Below, piece by piece: positions 1 through 8,238 of a stretch of 23,937 bases of DNA. The stretch's first letter is position 1, and every line of letters begins with the position of its first letter. A program made the translations under genes and the position numbers. The notes below the pieces were generated by a model. It made no database searches. It saw nothing but the letters and a program-made list of their open reading frames with translations, and was not told where the DNA came from. The DNA comes from Deltaproteobacteria bacterium (GTDB taxonomy: Bacteria > Desulfobacterota > Desulfarculia > Adiutricales > Adiutricaceae): positions 1-23,937 of the forward strand of contig JAITJB010000013.1 in the NCBI GenBank assembly GCA_031279155.1, given 5' to 3'.

Positions 1-271
1 CTGCCAAGATCCCTGTATAGCGTTATTTATAAATCAAATAAGCACAGAAAAAGGATGGCATAAGCCTAGACCCTATTTTTTTTCAATGCTACCTTGTCCA
101 CCGCCTTTGTTCCTCACAGCTAGCGCGCCCAGCATCTTGATATTCCCCCATAAGCGTAGCTTTGGTAAAAGTAGTGTAAGTCATTACATTTTGTGTCTTT
201 TACAGGTAGCGGTTTATTTTTCTTATCCAGGAAAAGAGTAACTTACGGAGAATTTTGGGAGTTTTTTAAAG
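1..271. other. Spacer with no recognisable gene
   Basis: AT-rich sequence. I see no reading frame with protein-like composition on either strand and no RNA gene signature. It lies just beyond the decayed prepilin peptidase fragment and may be more decayed sequence. Confidence 0.4.
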
Positions 272-490
272 TGTCAAGGCGTTAAAAAGATCGTGTGCCA
301 TGCCAACAACCGCTGTTCTACGAATAGGGATATGAGAACATTTATGGCCAGGAAGGCCCAAAGAGGATAGGTTAATACCTAAGCCGGGATTATCTAACCG
401 TCCGGCGGTCAACAAGACGACAAGGCTAAGTAAAGCCAAGAACAAAGACGCAAGACAAATGGTAGGCTAAATAAATGACCCAAATGGTTT
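272..490 (-). pseudogene. Decayed duplicate of the 3' end of the prepilin peptidase gene
   Basis: This stretch aligns by eye with about 1635-1850, the 3' part of the intact minus-strand prepilin peptidase gene, in the same orientation. Shared blocks include TCTAACCGTCCGG, AACAAGACGACAA and AGTAAAGCCAAGA, and weaker similarity runs on both sides. Small insertions and deletions break the frame, so no protein is encoded. It is either the remnant of a tandem duplication carrying pilD or a fragment of a second pilD-like gene. Similarity fades near 490, where sequence leading into the transporter remnant begins. The duplication itself is clear from the sequence; its origin is inference. Confidence 0.7.
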
Positions 491-589
491 TAAATGTATG
501 GGGTATTTAAATTTGCCGCTTAATGCAGCCCCCTGGGGAGTAACCCCTTTTATCGGAGGGGTTTGGTTTATACTTGCGCCAATGGCCTC

Positions 590-1205
590 ACGGCAGACAA
601 AGACACCACAGGGGCTATGGCGACGGCTTTTCACAAAAAAAGCGTTTTTATGCGTTTGCGCTGTTGTTCTGCGCGGGAGCTGCCGAACAATCAATGTCGC
701 AGTGCTCTTCGCTGTTCGCCGAAAGCGGCTTGGGCACTTAAAAAAACGCCAGCGATATAGTCGGCCCATGCTTTTTCGCCGCCATGATGGGTGTTTCGAG
801 GGTGCTTTGTTCACGAACCGGGCGAGAGAGGCCACTGAATATAAATGTCCTTGGGAGCGCTTTGATGTGCGCTTGGCCTACCTGCTTGCCGTCATTTTCT
901 TGGATTCCCGCAATAGCTTTTTTGAGTTGTGGGTTGATTGGCTTATTGGTGGGTATTGTGTGGCCCGGAAAGCTCAGCCTAGCATCCAAGAAATTCAGCC
1001 AAGACGCTGCGACCTTGATTGCCCTTTTAGTTTTGGCGGGCAATTTCGGGTGCGCGGTGGGGCCGTCAGTCGTTGGCATCGTGTCGGAATAGTTTCATTC
1101 GATAAAGACAGCGCTGTTCACCGGAGCGCTTTTCCGGCTGCGTTTGCGGGCGTATTACTTATTTTATGCGGAGAGCGGTTTGACGAACTGCGGCGGATTG
1201 CATAG
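590..1205 (+). pseudogene. Broken major facilitator superfamily (MFS) transporter, C-terminal half
   Basis: Read in the first forward frame, 640-1090 gives a protein resembling the second half of an MFS sugar or fucose-type permease. CAGAAEQSMSQ (about 670-702) is followed by DIVGPCFFAAMMGVSRVL (from 754), the helix segment GLIGLLVGIVWPGKLSLAS, and GNFGCAVGPSVVGIVSE. In-frame stops at 739-741 (TAA) and 1090-1092 (TAG) interrupt it. Upstream, the matching residues WRRLFTKKAF are in another frame, and after about 1130 the likely C-terminal helix (FAGVLLIL) is in a third. The N-terminal half is not visible. Such a protein would have been an inner-membrane transporter; the substrate cannot be told. 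Confidence in the MFS call is fairly high because several family-like blocks appear in the right order. Confidence 0.75.
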
Positions 1206-1316
1206 TGTCCGCCGCTTCGGGAAGCGCGGAAGAAGAGACGGACGCATATTCTTTTTGAAACTCAAGCACGGCGAAGTGTCGCGGCGACGTACAATAACTT
1301 TACTGGAAGGTGCGCC

Positions 1317-1640
1317 GTGCGAATACCGAAAGCGTATTTGGAGACGAACGTGTTTAAATTTTTTTTCGGACGACGCGCTGGACATATTGCGGGGCACGCT
1401 AAAGCTGTTCGAGGAAATCGGGGAAGGTAAATACGAGCCGTATACTTAGGATTACGTTTTGTTAGGAACTAAGACGCGCCGCCAAGCCAAAACATGGCGT
1501 GATGATTGAATTGATCAATTTGGTATCGGATGGCGTTTCTTGAGCAGAGCGACGATACGGAACTCTTGGCGCACATCTACGTCGCCGAAGGCGTGATCCT
1601 GGCAAAATAATTGACGGATGGGATTGACATTAGAATGTCA
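1317..1640 (+). pseudogene. Broken PIN-domain (VapC-like) protein
   Basis: A GTG at 1317 with AAGG upstream opens IPKAYLETNVFKFF, the usual start of a PIN-domain protein of the YLETSVFN type. At a run of eight T (1359-1366) the reading shifts frame and continues as DDALDILRGTLKLFEEIGEG and KYEPYT. A TAG follows at 1447-1449. The next frame gives ELRRAAKPKHGVMIELINL and another gives FLEQSDDTELLAHIYVAEG, ending at a TAA near 1610. The order and content match a PIN fold of about 140 residues whose last part is lost where pilD ends. Intact members are metal-dependent RNases, often the toxin of a toxin-antitoxin pair. I see no antitoxin gene beside it. At least three frame changes and a stop make it non-functional. 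Confidence 0.7.
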
Positions 1641-2502
1641 ATAAACTGGTGTACCAGGCCAAGAAGCGCTGGCCAACGAAGAGGAATATGAGGGCGGCTA
1701 TGGCCAAAAAGGGGCCGAAGGGGATGGGTCTAATGCCTAAGCCGGGTTTTTCTAACCGTCCGGTAGCCAACAAGACGACAACGGTCAGTAAAGCCAAGAC
1801 TGAGGACATCAAGAGAATGGGTAGGATCGAAGTGAGGCCCAAAAAGATAGAGATCATCCCTAGCATGGGTGGATCGCCATCACCTAGGCCTTTGTGGCCC
1901 TTAAGGGCTTTATATAAAAAGGCTATCAGCCATAAGGACATAAAGCCGCAGGCGTAGGCGACTACGGCCCCGATTAGGCTTATGAGCCTTTCCGGGAGAC
2001 CGGCTTGAGATAGTATCGACCAAAGGGTCCAGCCGGCTAAATGCGGATTGGGGGAGACGGCAGCTAAGATTAGCCCTAGAATTTGGGTAGGCCAAACCAG
2101 GACATTGGGTATGACCATCAGATCAAAATCAATGAAGGCAATAGCCGTCAGACACATGGCGAAATAAAACATAATCAAATAGCGTAGTGTCAGCCCTTCA
2201 GCTTGGAATATGAGGAGCGATAACAGGGCGGCTATTATTTCGACCAAGGGGTAGCGGATGGGGATATGAGTGCGGCAGTGTCGGCAGCGGCCACCTAAAA
2301 ATAGCCAACTTAAGACGGGGATATTGTCAAACCAAGAAACTGGCGCCAGGCAGGTAGGACAGAAAGAACGGCTCGGCTTACGAACGGACAGGCCTTCACG
2401 CGGCAAACGGTAAATGACCACGTTAAGAAAACTACCTGAGCATAAGCCAAAGATCAAAACAACCAAGGTGACAAGGGCGGCGGCGGCCCCGGTGAATACC
2501 AT
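1630..2502 (-). CDS. pilD: Prepilin leader peptidase / N-methyltransferase (PilD type)
   Basis: Inner-membrane aspartic protease that cleaves the leader of type IV prepilins or type II secretion pseudopilins and N-methylates the new first residue. The N-terminal GSFLNVVIYRLP motif is followed by two Cys pairs (C48/C51 and C73/C76, CPTC and CRHC) of the metal-binding cytoplasmic domain present in bifunctional enzymes. The first catalytic Asp is in FIDFDLMVIPN (about 125-127) and the second in GLGDGDPPMLG (D210, the GxGD motif). Several hydrophobic helices span the rest. Its 290 residues are normal for the family. A GGAG precedes the ATG. No pilin or secretion genes are in the window, so its substrates must be encoded elsewhere. 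The cheY-like gene lies 66 bp upstream on the same strand. A decayed partial copy lies about 1.35 kb away. Confidence 0.93.
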   Translation of the reverse strand: MVFTGAAAALVTLVVLIFGLCSGSFLNVVIYRLPREGLSVRKPSRSFCPTCLAPVSWFDNIPVLSWLFLGGRCRHCRTHIPIRYPLVEIIAALLSLLIFQAEGLTLRYLIMFYFAMCLTAIAFIDFDLMVIPNVLVWPTQILGLILAAVSPNPHLAGWTLWSILSQAGLPERLISLIGAVVAYACGFMSLWLIAFLYKALKGHKGLGDGDPPMLGMISIFLGLTSILPILLMSSVLALLTVVVLLATGRLEKPGLGIRPIPFGPFLAIAALIFLFVGQRFLAWYTSLLTF

Positions 2503-2568
2503 GCTTTACGACTCCACAGGGGCGCTTCTGTTTAGCCATCGGAAGGGCTTGGGTTTGGGGTCAAGCCG

Positions 2569-2949
2569 TCAGGAAAAAATCTTCTCCATTTTTTCATTAA
2601 GGGTATCGGCGGTAAAAGGTTTGACGATGTAGTTACTGACTTTGGCCTTGACCGCCTCGATGATGTTTTCTTGTTGGGCTTCAGCTGTGACCATCAAAAA
2701 AGGAATATCTTTTAGGTGGTCAGAGCCCCTGACGTGTCTTAAAAGCTCGATGCCAGTCATATTGGGCATGTTCCAGTCGCTGATGATGAGATCGAACTTG
2801 TCGATCTCCAAAATGGCCATGGCCTTAACCCCGTCCTCAGCCTCGCTGATATTGTTGATGCCCAATTGGCGTAGGATGTTTTTAACGATCCTTCTCATCG
2901 TTGGAAAATCATCGACAACCAACACCTTCATGTTTTTGTTATAGGCCAT
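2569..2949 (-). CDS. CheY-like single-domain response regulator
   Basis: A 126-residue stand-alone receiver domain. It has the acidic pair D13/D14, the phospho-acceptor D58 in SDWNMPNMTG, the switch Thr T88 in MVTAEA and the conserved Lys K110 in VKPF. These match CheY almost position for position, so the protein should be phosphorylated by a histidine kinase and act by binding a partner, classically the flagellar motor switch. There is no output domain. The ATG at 2949 follows GGAGCTAAGG, a good ribosome binding site. No chemotaxis or flagellar genes are nearby, so it is an orphan here and could serve motility, pili or another kinase. The match to chemotaxis CheY (rather than a sporulation or generic receiver) is strong because of the WNMPNMTG context. 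Confidence 0.93.
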   Translation of the reverse strand: MAYNKNMKVLVVDDFPTMRRIVKNILRQLGINNISEAEDGVKAMAILEIDKFDLIISDWNMPNMTGIELLRHVRGSDHLKDIPFLMVTAEAQQENIIEAVKAKVSNYIVKPFTADTLNEKMEKIFS

Positions 2950-2999
2950 AACCTTAGCTCCAAAAAATTATAAAGTCTTGTTTTGGCGTCCGACCTCTT

Positions 3000-3557
3000 A
3001 GGCGTTATCTAGGTGGTCGACACTTATGAGCCCTGGACGGACGGGCTGATTGGCGGAATTTATCGGGGAAACCAAAAAAACCAAAATTATGCGGTCAGTT
3101 ACCTAGGCGGTTAACAAAAAAACAGGCTCAATCAGCATCCCCAAAATGGGGAGGCTTAATTTAGCAACATTATACTCCAGGCCGTAAAGAATACAAAAGA
3201 AAAAAAACCAGAGTCCAACCGGAGTCAGAATTAGATGAAACAAACACCTTAAAATAAGCCAAAAAAAAGAGGACCATTGGCGAGCCGACCGATGCGACGT
3301 TTAGCTATATTAGCAAATACTAGACCCAACAGCAATAGCCCAAAAGCCCATCAGCTATAGCGCAATCGCCATAGCCCAACAGCAAAGCCCAATAGCCTGA
3401 CGGCTAGGGAATGGATTTATTGAAGGAACCTACATTGGCAAGCTTCTGGCCAGAGGATTACGATTAGTCACGGCCAGGGCAGCCGTCACGGCCAGGGAGG
3501 GAAGCCAAGTAGGGAAGCCAAGTAGAAAAGCCGTCAACTCAGCTTGGCCAGTATGAT
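3000..3557. repeat. Gene-free spacer with short direct repeats
   Basis: No protein-like frame is seen. The stretch 3322-3397 repeats words such as AGCCCAACAGCAA and AGCCCAATAGCC irregularly. GTCACGGCCAGGG occurs at 3467-3479 and 3485-3497. A 13-bp unit GGGAAGCCAAGTA is repeated in tandem at 3499-3511 and 3512-3524. The repeats are too short and irregular for a CRISPR array and look like slippage products in a decaying spacer. Confidence 0.6.
3169..3196 (-). promoter_or_regulatory. Candidate promoter for the cheY-like gene
   Basis: On the minus strand a perfect TATAAT lies at 3169-3174, with TTGTAT 16 bp upstream (3191-3196) as a weak -35. It would start a transcript about 220 nt before the cheY-like ATG. 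The -10 is good, the -35 poor. Confidence 0.35.
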
Positions 3558-5097
3558 TTAAGAAATCAGGTCCTTAATAAAAGGCACATTAACATTTAAT
3601 AATTCTTTTGGTTCAAGTTTATTTAATCCGACGCCATAAATTCGTCCGTCGTTCTGAATATTCTCTGGGCTCATGGCGTTAAGTGAAGCCCAAATTAACC
3701 TTTTTAACTAAGGCTTTTGATTGAAGCTATCGGCTAGATTTTTATTTGGATAAAGGCCCAAGTAGGAATTGGAAACGATAGCTCGGGAATTATTGAGGAT
3801 AAAGCGAAAAGCGCTTTTGGTCTCTATGGTTTGTCGGCCCATGTAAGTGCAGACAAAGAGAGGGGTCTATCTTTGCTCCTGGAAAGACCAACATTTTCTG
3901 TTCCGACATAAGTATCTATGGGATAATTTTGGTCGCCCGCTTTCTAAATATTCCCAAAGACGGGGATAATTTCTTTGGACTTCGCTTTTAAGCGGCAATC
4001 GAGTAGAAACATCCGTTTTGGTAAAATTGGGTTACCATATTCGTCTGATTCAATTTCTAAAGTCTCTAGAAACCTAACGCTCGGTAGAATGGGACGAAAA
4101 AATTCAAATGGCAAACCTAAATTCTTGGATTTTAGATTCTTCAAAGATAAAAATTCATTGGCCCCGGTGGCAACGCCCCGTTTTACATCGAAATAGTCCT
4201 TTAATTTGGGGGCTGATAAATTTTTTTCATTTTCTGGCTGGCCAGAAAGCTGAGTCCATTTGGCTTCTGGGCTTAGATTGACCTTATTAATGTTTTTTAT
4301 GGCTTTTGGAAAATTTAATGATTTATCAAAACTAAAATCAACGCTATTAGATGTTGGAAGGCAATTTCTAAACCAGACAACTGATGATGTTACTAGGGCG
4401 TCTTCAATCTGGACATCTTTAAGATCAAAAATGCGAATTCTAAAAAGATCTACTTTTGTCAGTCAGAACTCTTTTATGGCTTGGCCATAATTTACATCCA
4501 TAAATTCACTCGGTATGAGCCAGCCGGCGACTCCGCCTTCCTCCAGCCATTGAACCGATTGAAGAAGAAAATGACAATATAAACCAGCCAGACCCGATAG
4601 ATCCAGGCCAGAAATCAGTTAGTTCTAGATTTTATAAAATTTTTCTTATTAGGCTCGATTAAATGGTGTCTAACATAGGGTGGGTTGCAGATTATTATGT
4701 TAAATTTATCTTGAATCAATTTCAGAAAAGTCACCATTTATAATTGTAATATTAAAATCATGCCAAAAGTTGATAGCCGCATCGGCAAATATCGGGTCGA
4801 TTTCAATCGCTGTAGCCGGAATATCATCATAATCAGTAACGTCTAGGAGGGCGGAATAAAAAGCCCGGTACCAAAAGCTGTGTCAAAAAATCTAATTTTA
4901 TTTGATATATCAAGGTGTTTAATGGCAAATTCGCTAATTTCTAAGGCTAGCCTTGTAGGGGTGGCAAATTGCCCAAGTTTTCGTCTTTCTAAAGTCGTTT
5001 TGCCGGCCTCTAGAAGGCTTTGTAATAAAAGACGACTAGTTTCCACAGGGCTTTTAGAAGTCTTAATCGGAGAAATTATTGTTTTCGTTGGGCCCAT
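3558..5097 (-). pseudogene. Broken N6-adenine DNA methyltransferase (Eco57I-like class)
   Basis: Read on the minus strand from the ATG at 5097 (AAAGG upstream), the fragments give a near-complete adenine methyltransferase: GQFATPTRLALEISEFA (motif X region), FFDTAFGTGLF (SAM-binding motif I), AIEIDPIFADAAINFW, then NPPYV (catalytic motif IV, 4675-4686). The target-recognition half follows: EEGGVAGWLIPSEFMDV, FDVKRGVATGANEFL and FFRPILPSVRF. The C-terminal piece has the frame YMGRQTIETKSAFRFILNNS, then SPENIQNDGRIYGVGLNKLE, ending at a stop at 3558. At least five frame changes or stops interrupt it: near 4850, near 4715, near 4620, a TGA near 4465, and near 3944. Intact relatives modify adenines in DNA, alone or fused to a nuclease in type IIG systems. 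I see no restriction gene beside it. Its start overlaps the end of the DUF2339 remnant by 35 bp, suggesting former co-transcription. Confidence 0.85.
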
Positions 5098-6960
5098 CTA
5101 TTGCCTTTGGCCGGATATTTTTGGGCGGCAGCGGGGCTAGCCAGCCAATTAGCATCAAAAGGGCGCCTAAGAGTAAAAACGCGCTAATCCTTATGAAAGT
5201 TGGAGAATTGCGAAGGTCCACTGTGCACAGCTTGACCACGTCCAAGGCCAAAAGCCCGGCCCCCATCAACCAGTGGGGCCGGTTTTTTGAACGCTGACCA
5301 ATGAAAATGAGGATGTAGGCCGTAATCCCCCAAACCAAAGCCAAAGCTCCGTTAAAATATGGGCAGCGGGTAAAGCCTTCGATGGTGACGTACTCGCCCC
5401 AAGAAGCGCCAGGCGATTGTCAGAGCTACGGCGTTTAGCCATAAGAAAGCTAAGACCGCGACGAGATATCGCTTAAAGAAGCCGGTTTGACTAATGTTTT
5501 TCGATACTCTTAAGAGCAAACAGGTGGCGGCGATGAAAAAAAGCTAAAAACCGTCGACGGGATTTAGAACCGGCAAGGCCCCTAAGATAAAGGGCAGCCT
5601 TCTGACCACACAAAAACTAAAAAATAACAGTGTATTAATAATTAATGTTATAAATAGTGATAGATAATAGCATGTAAAATAAGGCCTAATTTTAAAATAA
5701 TCTATAATTTTATCTAAGTTAATAGTAATACTAAAAATTAAAACAGGGATAAAGAAGAGAAAATCATTTAATTCTTGTATAGTTGATAGGGTACTTAAAA
5801 AACAACCAGTATAAACAATCAAAGATGAAAGAAGTATGAATAATGCATATTTATAGATGGTTCGTGGCCGATAGTATCTCAGATACAGGATGGCCATGGC
5901 CACCAACAAGGCTAGGTTATGAAATTCCAAAAAAATTTAAAGTGAAGGTCGTTAACAAACAGAAATAAAAACTTAGAAGGCCTGGGCACAAGGAAGCACT
6001 TGAATATGGCCATCATCAAAGCGTAAAGGCCCATAAAAAACATCGGGGCCAAGGTCAAAACCAAAAAGCGCGACAAAGGCTCCATCTTAGGAGGCTCAGG
6101 CAGTTCAGGCGGCTCAGATGGCTTGGGAGACGCAATTTGATCGCCATGGTCTTGAAGAATGGGAGGCTCCGGATAAATGGGAGGCTTTGGCTCCTTAAGC
6201 GTCGTCTCATGATTTCTAATACCGCCGAGTAAGGCCAAGGCAAGCCCTGTTGCCCCGCCGAGGGCTAGGTAGGCGAAGGCCGGTAAAACGGGGGTTCTAC
6301 CTAAGGCCGGAAGCCCAACCTGGAAACTTGAAAGTAGCCACCATATGGCCCCATAAAAGGCAAAGCTAGTGGCCAACAATCCTTTGTTGGGGCATAGGTA
6401 GCTTCCATCGCCACAATTTTAATGTTGGTAACTAGGCCCTCACGCTCTAAAACGTTAAAAAACCAAACGCTGATAAAAGCCGATAAGGCGAAGATAAAAC
6501 CCGTCAGAGCTAGCGGCGAAACTTGAGCCGAGTATTTCAGAAGGCCGGCTGATTGGGTAAGGGTCCAGCCCCCTGGTAAGTGGAGATAGGGGCCGAAAAA
6601 GTATATGAGAAAAGCTGCCGCTTCTAGCCCAAGGCTAAGGACGGCAAAGCTTGGGCCCCTGGTTTTTCTTTCGTAGATAACTCCATAAGCCAATAAAAAT
6701 GAGCCTTCCAAAGCCCAGATAAAAGTAGTCGCAGCCTGGCCAAAGATAAAAGCAATCGAGAGTCTAGAAAAGCTAAGAGCAAAAGTAAGTAGCATGTTTG
6801 GCTTATAGCCAAGTTTTTGGGCGCCTTTAATTTTACCTACCAAAAGACTATAAAGAAAAAAGGTCAGGCCCAGTGATAGGCAGCTGATGGCTGATCCGTA
6901 TTTGGTCGAAGAACAAACGGAAAGCTCTAAGATTAAGAAAGCAAAAATAGCAAAGCAATA
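5063..6960 (-). pseudogene. Truncated, frameshifted DUF2339 multi-pass membrane protein
   Basis: Minus-strand fragments join into the C-terminal two thirds of a DUF2339 protein. FIFGQAATTFIWALEGSFLL (about 6700) and the final block LMGAGLLALDVVKLCTVDLR, followed by LLMLIGWLAPLPP, are typical of the family. Breaks are seen near 6380 (frame change), in a run of seven A at 5929-5935 where one more base restores KFFLEFHNLAL, at an in-frame TAG (5544-5546), and near 5400. The part above about 6960 is missing; family members are usually around 900 residues or more. A proline/glutamate-rich loop (about 6060-6190, EPPELPEPPK) sits between helices. The segment 5590-5930 is much richer in AT than its flanks. 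Function of the family is unknown; it is an inner-membrane protein. Confidence 0.8.
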
Positions 6961-7152
6961 ATATTTAAATTTAAGCTAAAACAAGATTAGTTAGGCTGAG
7001 GCTAGAGATCTACTATGTCATTATGCCATTATTGGCTAGCCAAGTCAAGTTGTTTTAAGTTAATAAATTTCTAGTATAAAGAAAATATATTTTTAGCGGT
7101 CGATATTTATGATATAATTTCAGGTTAGAGTCTAAACAGTTGGAGTCTTGAC

Positions 7153-7650
7153 CTAAGGCTGTTGGCCGCGCATAATTTTGTAGTCATCTTCGCTGCGGCC
7201 ACGGTGGAGAGCCCACTGGCCCTTGGTTATCTCAAAATCTAAGTTCTGACAGGTAGAGTTGGCCATGGCCTCTTCGATGCCTTGCTGGCTGAAGTCTTCA
7301 ACGGCTTGTTTCCACTCGGGGGTCAAGGCCTCGGCCTTCTTAATAACTTCAAGGGATTGGGAGAGGATCTTACCATTAGATCTGGCGTAGCCGACCATGG
7401 TTTTTTCAAGACGGCACTTATTGCAGATGCCTTCAACCTGGGTGTAGACTGAAAAGAGCCTGAAGGCCGCCTTAAGTTTGGCGAGCTCTGGTGGGTCGTC
7501 GGGCGAGGATATCAAGGAGAGTTGAACGGGAGGCTCTTCTTTGACTTGGGCCACAGCATAGGTTGATAAAAAGGTACAGACAAAGAAAGTTGTGGCCGTC
7601 AAGATTACCAAGCTGGCTGAGCATGGTCTAAGTGAAGATATGTCTCTCAT
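7153..7650 (-). CDS. Small exported protein of unknown function
   Basis: I do not recognise this 165-residue protein. The first 34 residues look like a signal peptide: a charged start, a hydrophobic run (SLVILTATTFFVCTFL) and an AVA|Q cleavage site. The mature part is about 130 residues, mostly helical in composition. It has two Cys in ICNKCRLEK and one more in NSTCQNLDF, so disulfide or metal binding in the periplasm is possible. It begins at an ATG with AGGT upstream and ends at 7153. The composition is that of a real gene, unlike the decayed frames on its left. It stands alone, with AT-rich spacers of about 190 bp downstream and 360 bp upstream. Confidence 0.75.
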   Translation of the reverse strand: MRDISSLRPCSASLVILTATTFFVCTFLSTYAVAQVKEEPPVQLSLISSPDDPPELAKLKAAFRLFSVYTQVEGICNKCRLEKTMVGYARSNGKILSQSLEVIKKAEALTPEWKQAVEDFSQQGIEEAMANSTCQNLDFEITKGQWALHRGRSEDDYKIMRGQQP

Positions 7651-8011
7651 GGCAACACCTAGATTTTATTCAATTTATAAGGTTAATCAAAAATATTAAG
7701 TTAATTTTGTGACCTTTCTTAACGTTTCAGGAATCAGTCATGTTGAAAGGGTTTTTTCACAAGCGGCTTTTCCCCTTCAATTTAATTATACTTGGTCTAA
7801 AGAAGATGTCAACGATATTATTCCCGAAAAACACTACGATTTTAGGATGATCGCAAAATTTATCTTTTTTAGTCTCAGGCCTTCGGCCTTTGGACGCGGC
7901 CAAAAACAAAGACTTAGTGGTTGGCAGTTTAGCCTCTAAAGGCTAAGGCAACCCCAAGCCTAAATAGTTAATTTACATTTTTGAAAATTCGTTTTTTTTT
8001 CTTAGCTACCG
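7651..8011. other. Spacer between divergent units
   Basis: AT-rich. A 76-codon open frame with a GTG start lies at 7709-7939 (plus) but has no ribosome binding site or recognisable similarity. Two small hairpins are visible: AGGCC/GGCCT at 7877-7889 and TTAGCCT/AGGCTAA at 7929-7946. Neither is followed by a T run. It should contain the promoter of the minus-strand exported protein, but I cannot fix one. Confidence 0.4.
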
Positions 8012-8020
8012 TGTTATAAT
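8012..8020 (+). promoter_or_regulatory. Extended -10 promoter ahead of ompH
   Basis: TGTTATAAT at 8012-8020 is a perfect extended -10 (TGnTATAAT). The expected -35 position (about 7992-7997) is only a T run, which is usual for extended -10 promoters. Transcription would start near 8027 and read a 210-nt leader into ompH. Confidence 0.65.
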
Positions 8021-8026
8021 CAACCG

Positions 8027-8238
8027 ATTCAGCCGCCGTGAAATGGCGGTCTTCTATTATGGGACCTGATGGAAATTATCTCTTGAAGGACCGATAGCCG
8101 TACTACAAATGTAAGTCACGGTAGGATTTTAGTAACCTTAGTCTACCTCTTACCATGCTCTCGGTTGCTCACGACAAACAAGGAGCTGGCCGTTTAGGAC
8201 CGGGGTAGAAAAAAATTCCCAATACCCTGGAGGGTTTC
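8027..8238 (+). ncRNA. Structured leader or small RNA upstream of ompH, class unknown
   Basis: The predicted transcript opens with a hairpin, CCGCC (8033-8037) pairing with GGCGG (8045-8049) around a 7-nt loop. Further pairings are possible: GACCGA (about 8089-8094) with TCGGTT (8161-8166), CCGT with ACGG around 8098-8121, and GGTAG (8120-8124) with CTACC near 8142. No open frame of useful length is present. GC content and composition differ from the AT-rich spacer just before it. It could be a riboswitch-like leader, an envelope-stress-responsive leader, or a free small RNA of 6S-like size, but I see no known consensus. Pairings were found by eye only. Confidence 0.3.

Noticed and set aside
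739..741. Stop-codon read-through or recoding in the MFS frame
   Set aside because: Frameshifts at both ends and a second stop at 1090 show plain decay; no neighbouring gene shows internal stops.
498..1205. 235-codon open frame as an intact gene
   Set aside because: Its translation is Arg/Cys-rich and unlike a protein, while another frame of the same strand gives clear MFS transporter sequence with stops.
3322..3524. CRISPR array
   Set aside because: Repeats are short, irregular and unequal in spacing, and there are no cas genes.
7709..7939. 76-codon plus-strand frame
   Set aside because: No ribosome site, no recognisable domain, and AT-rich spacer composition.
8027..8238. Known riboswitch, SRP RNA or tmRNA
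   Set aside because: None of the consensus cores I know can be found; kept only as an unknown structured leader.
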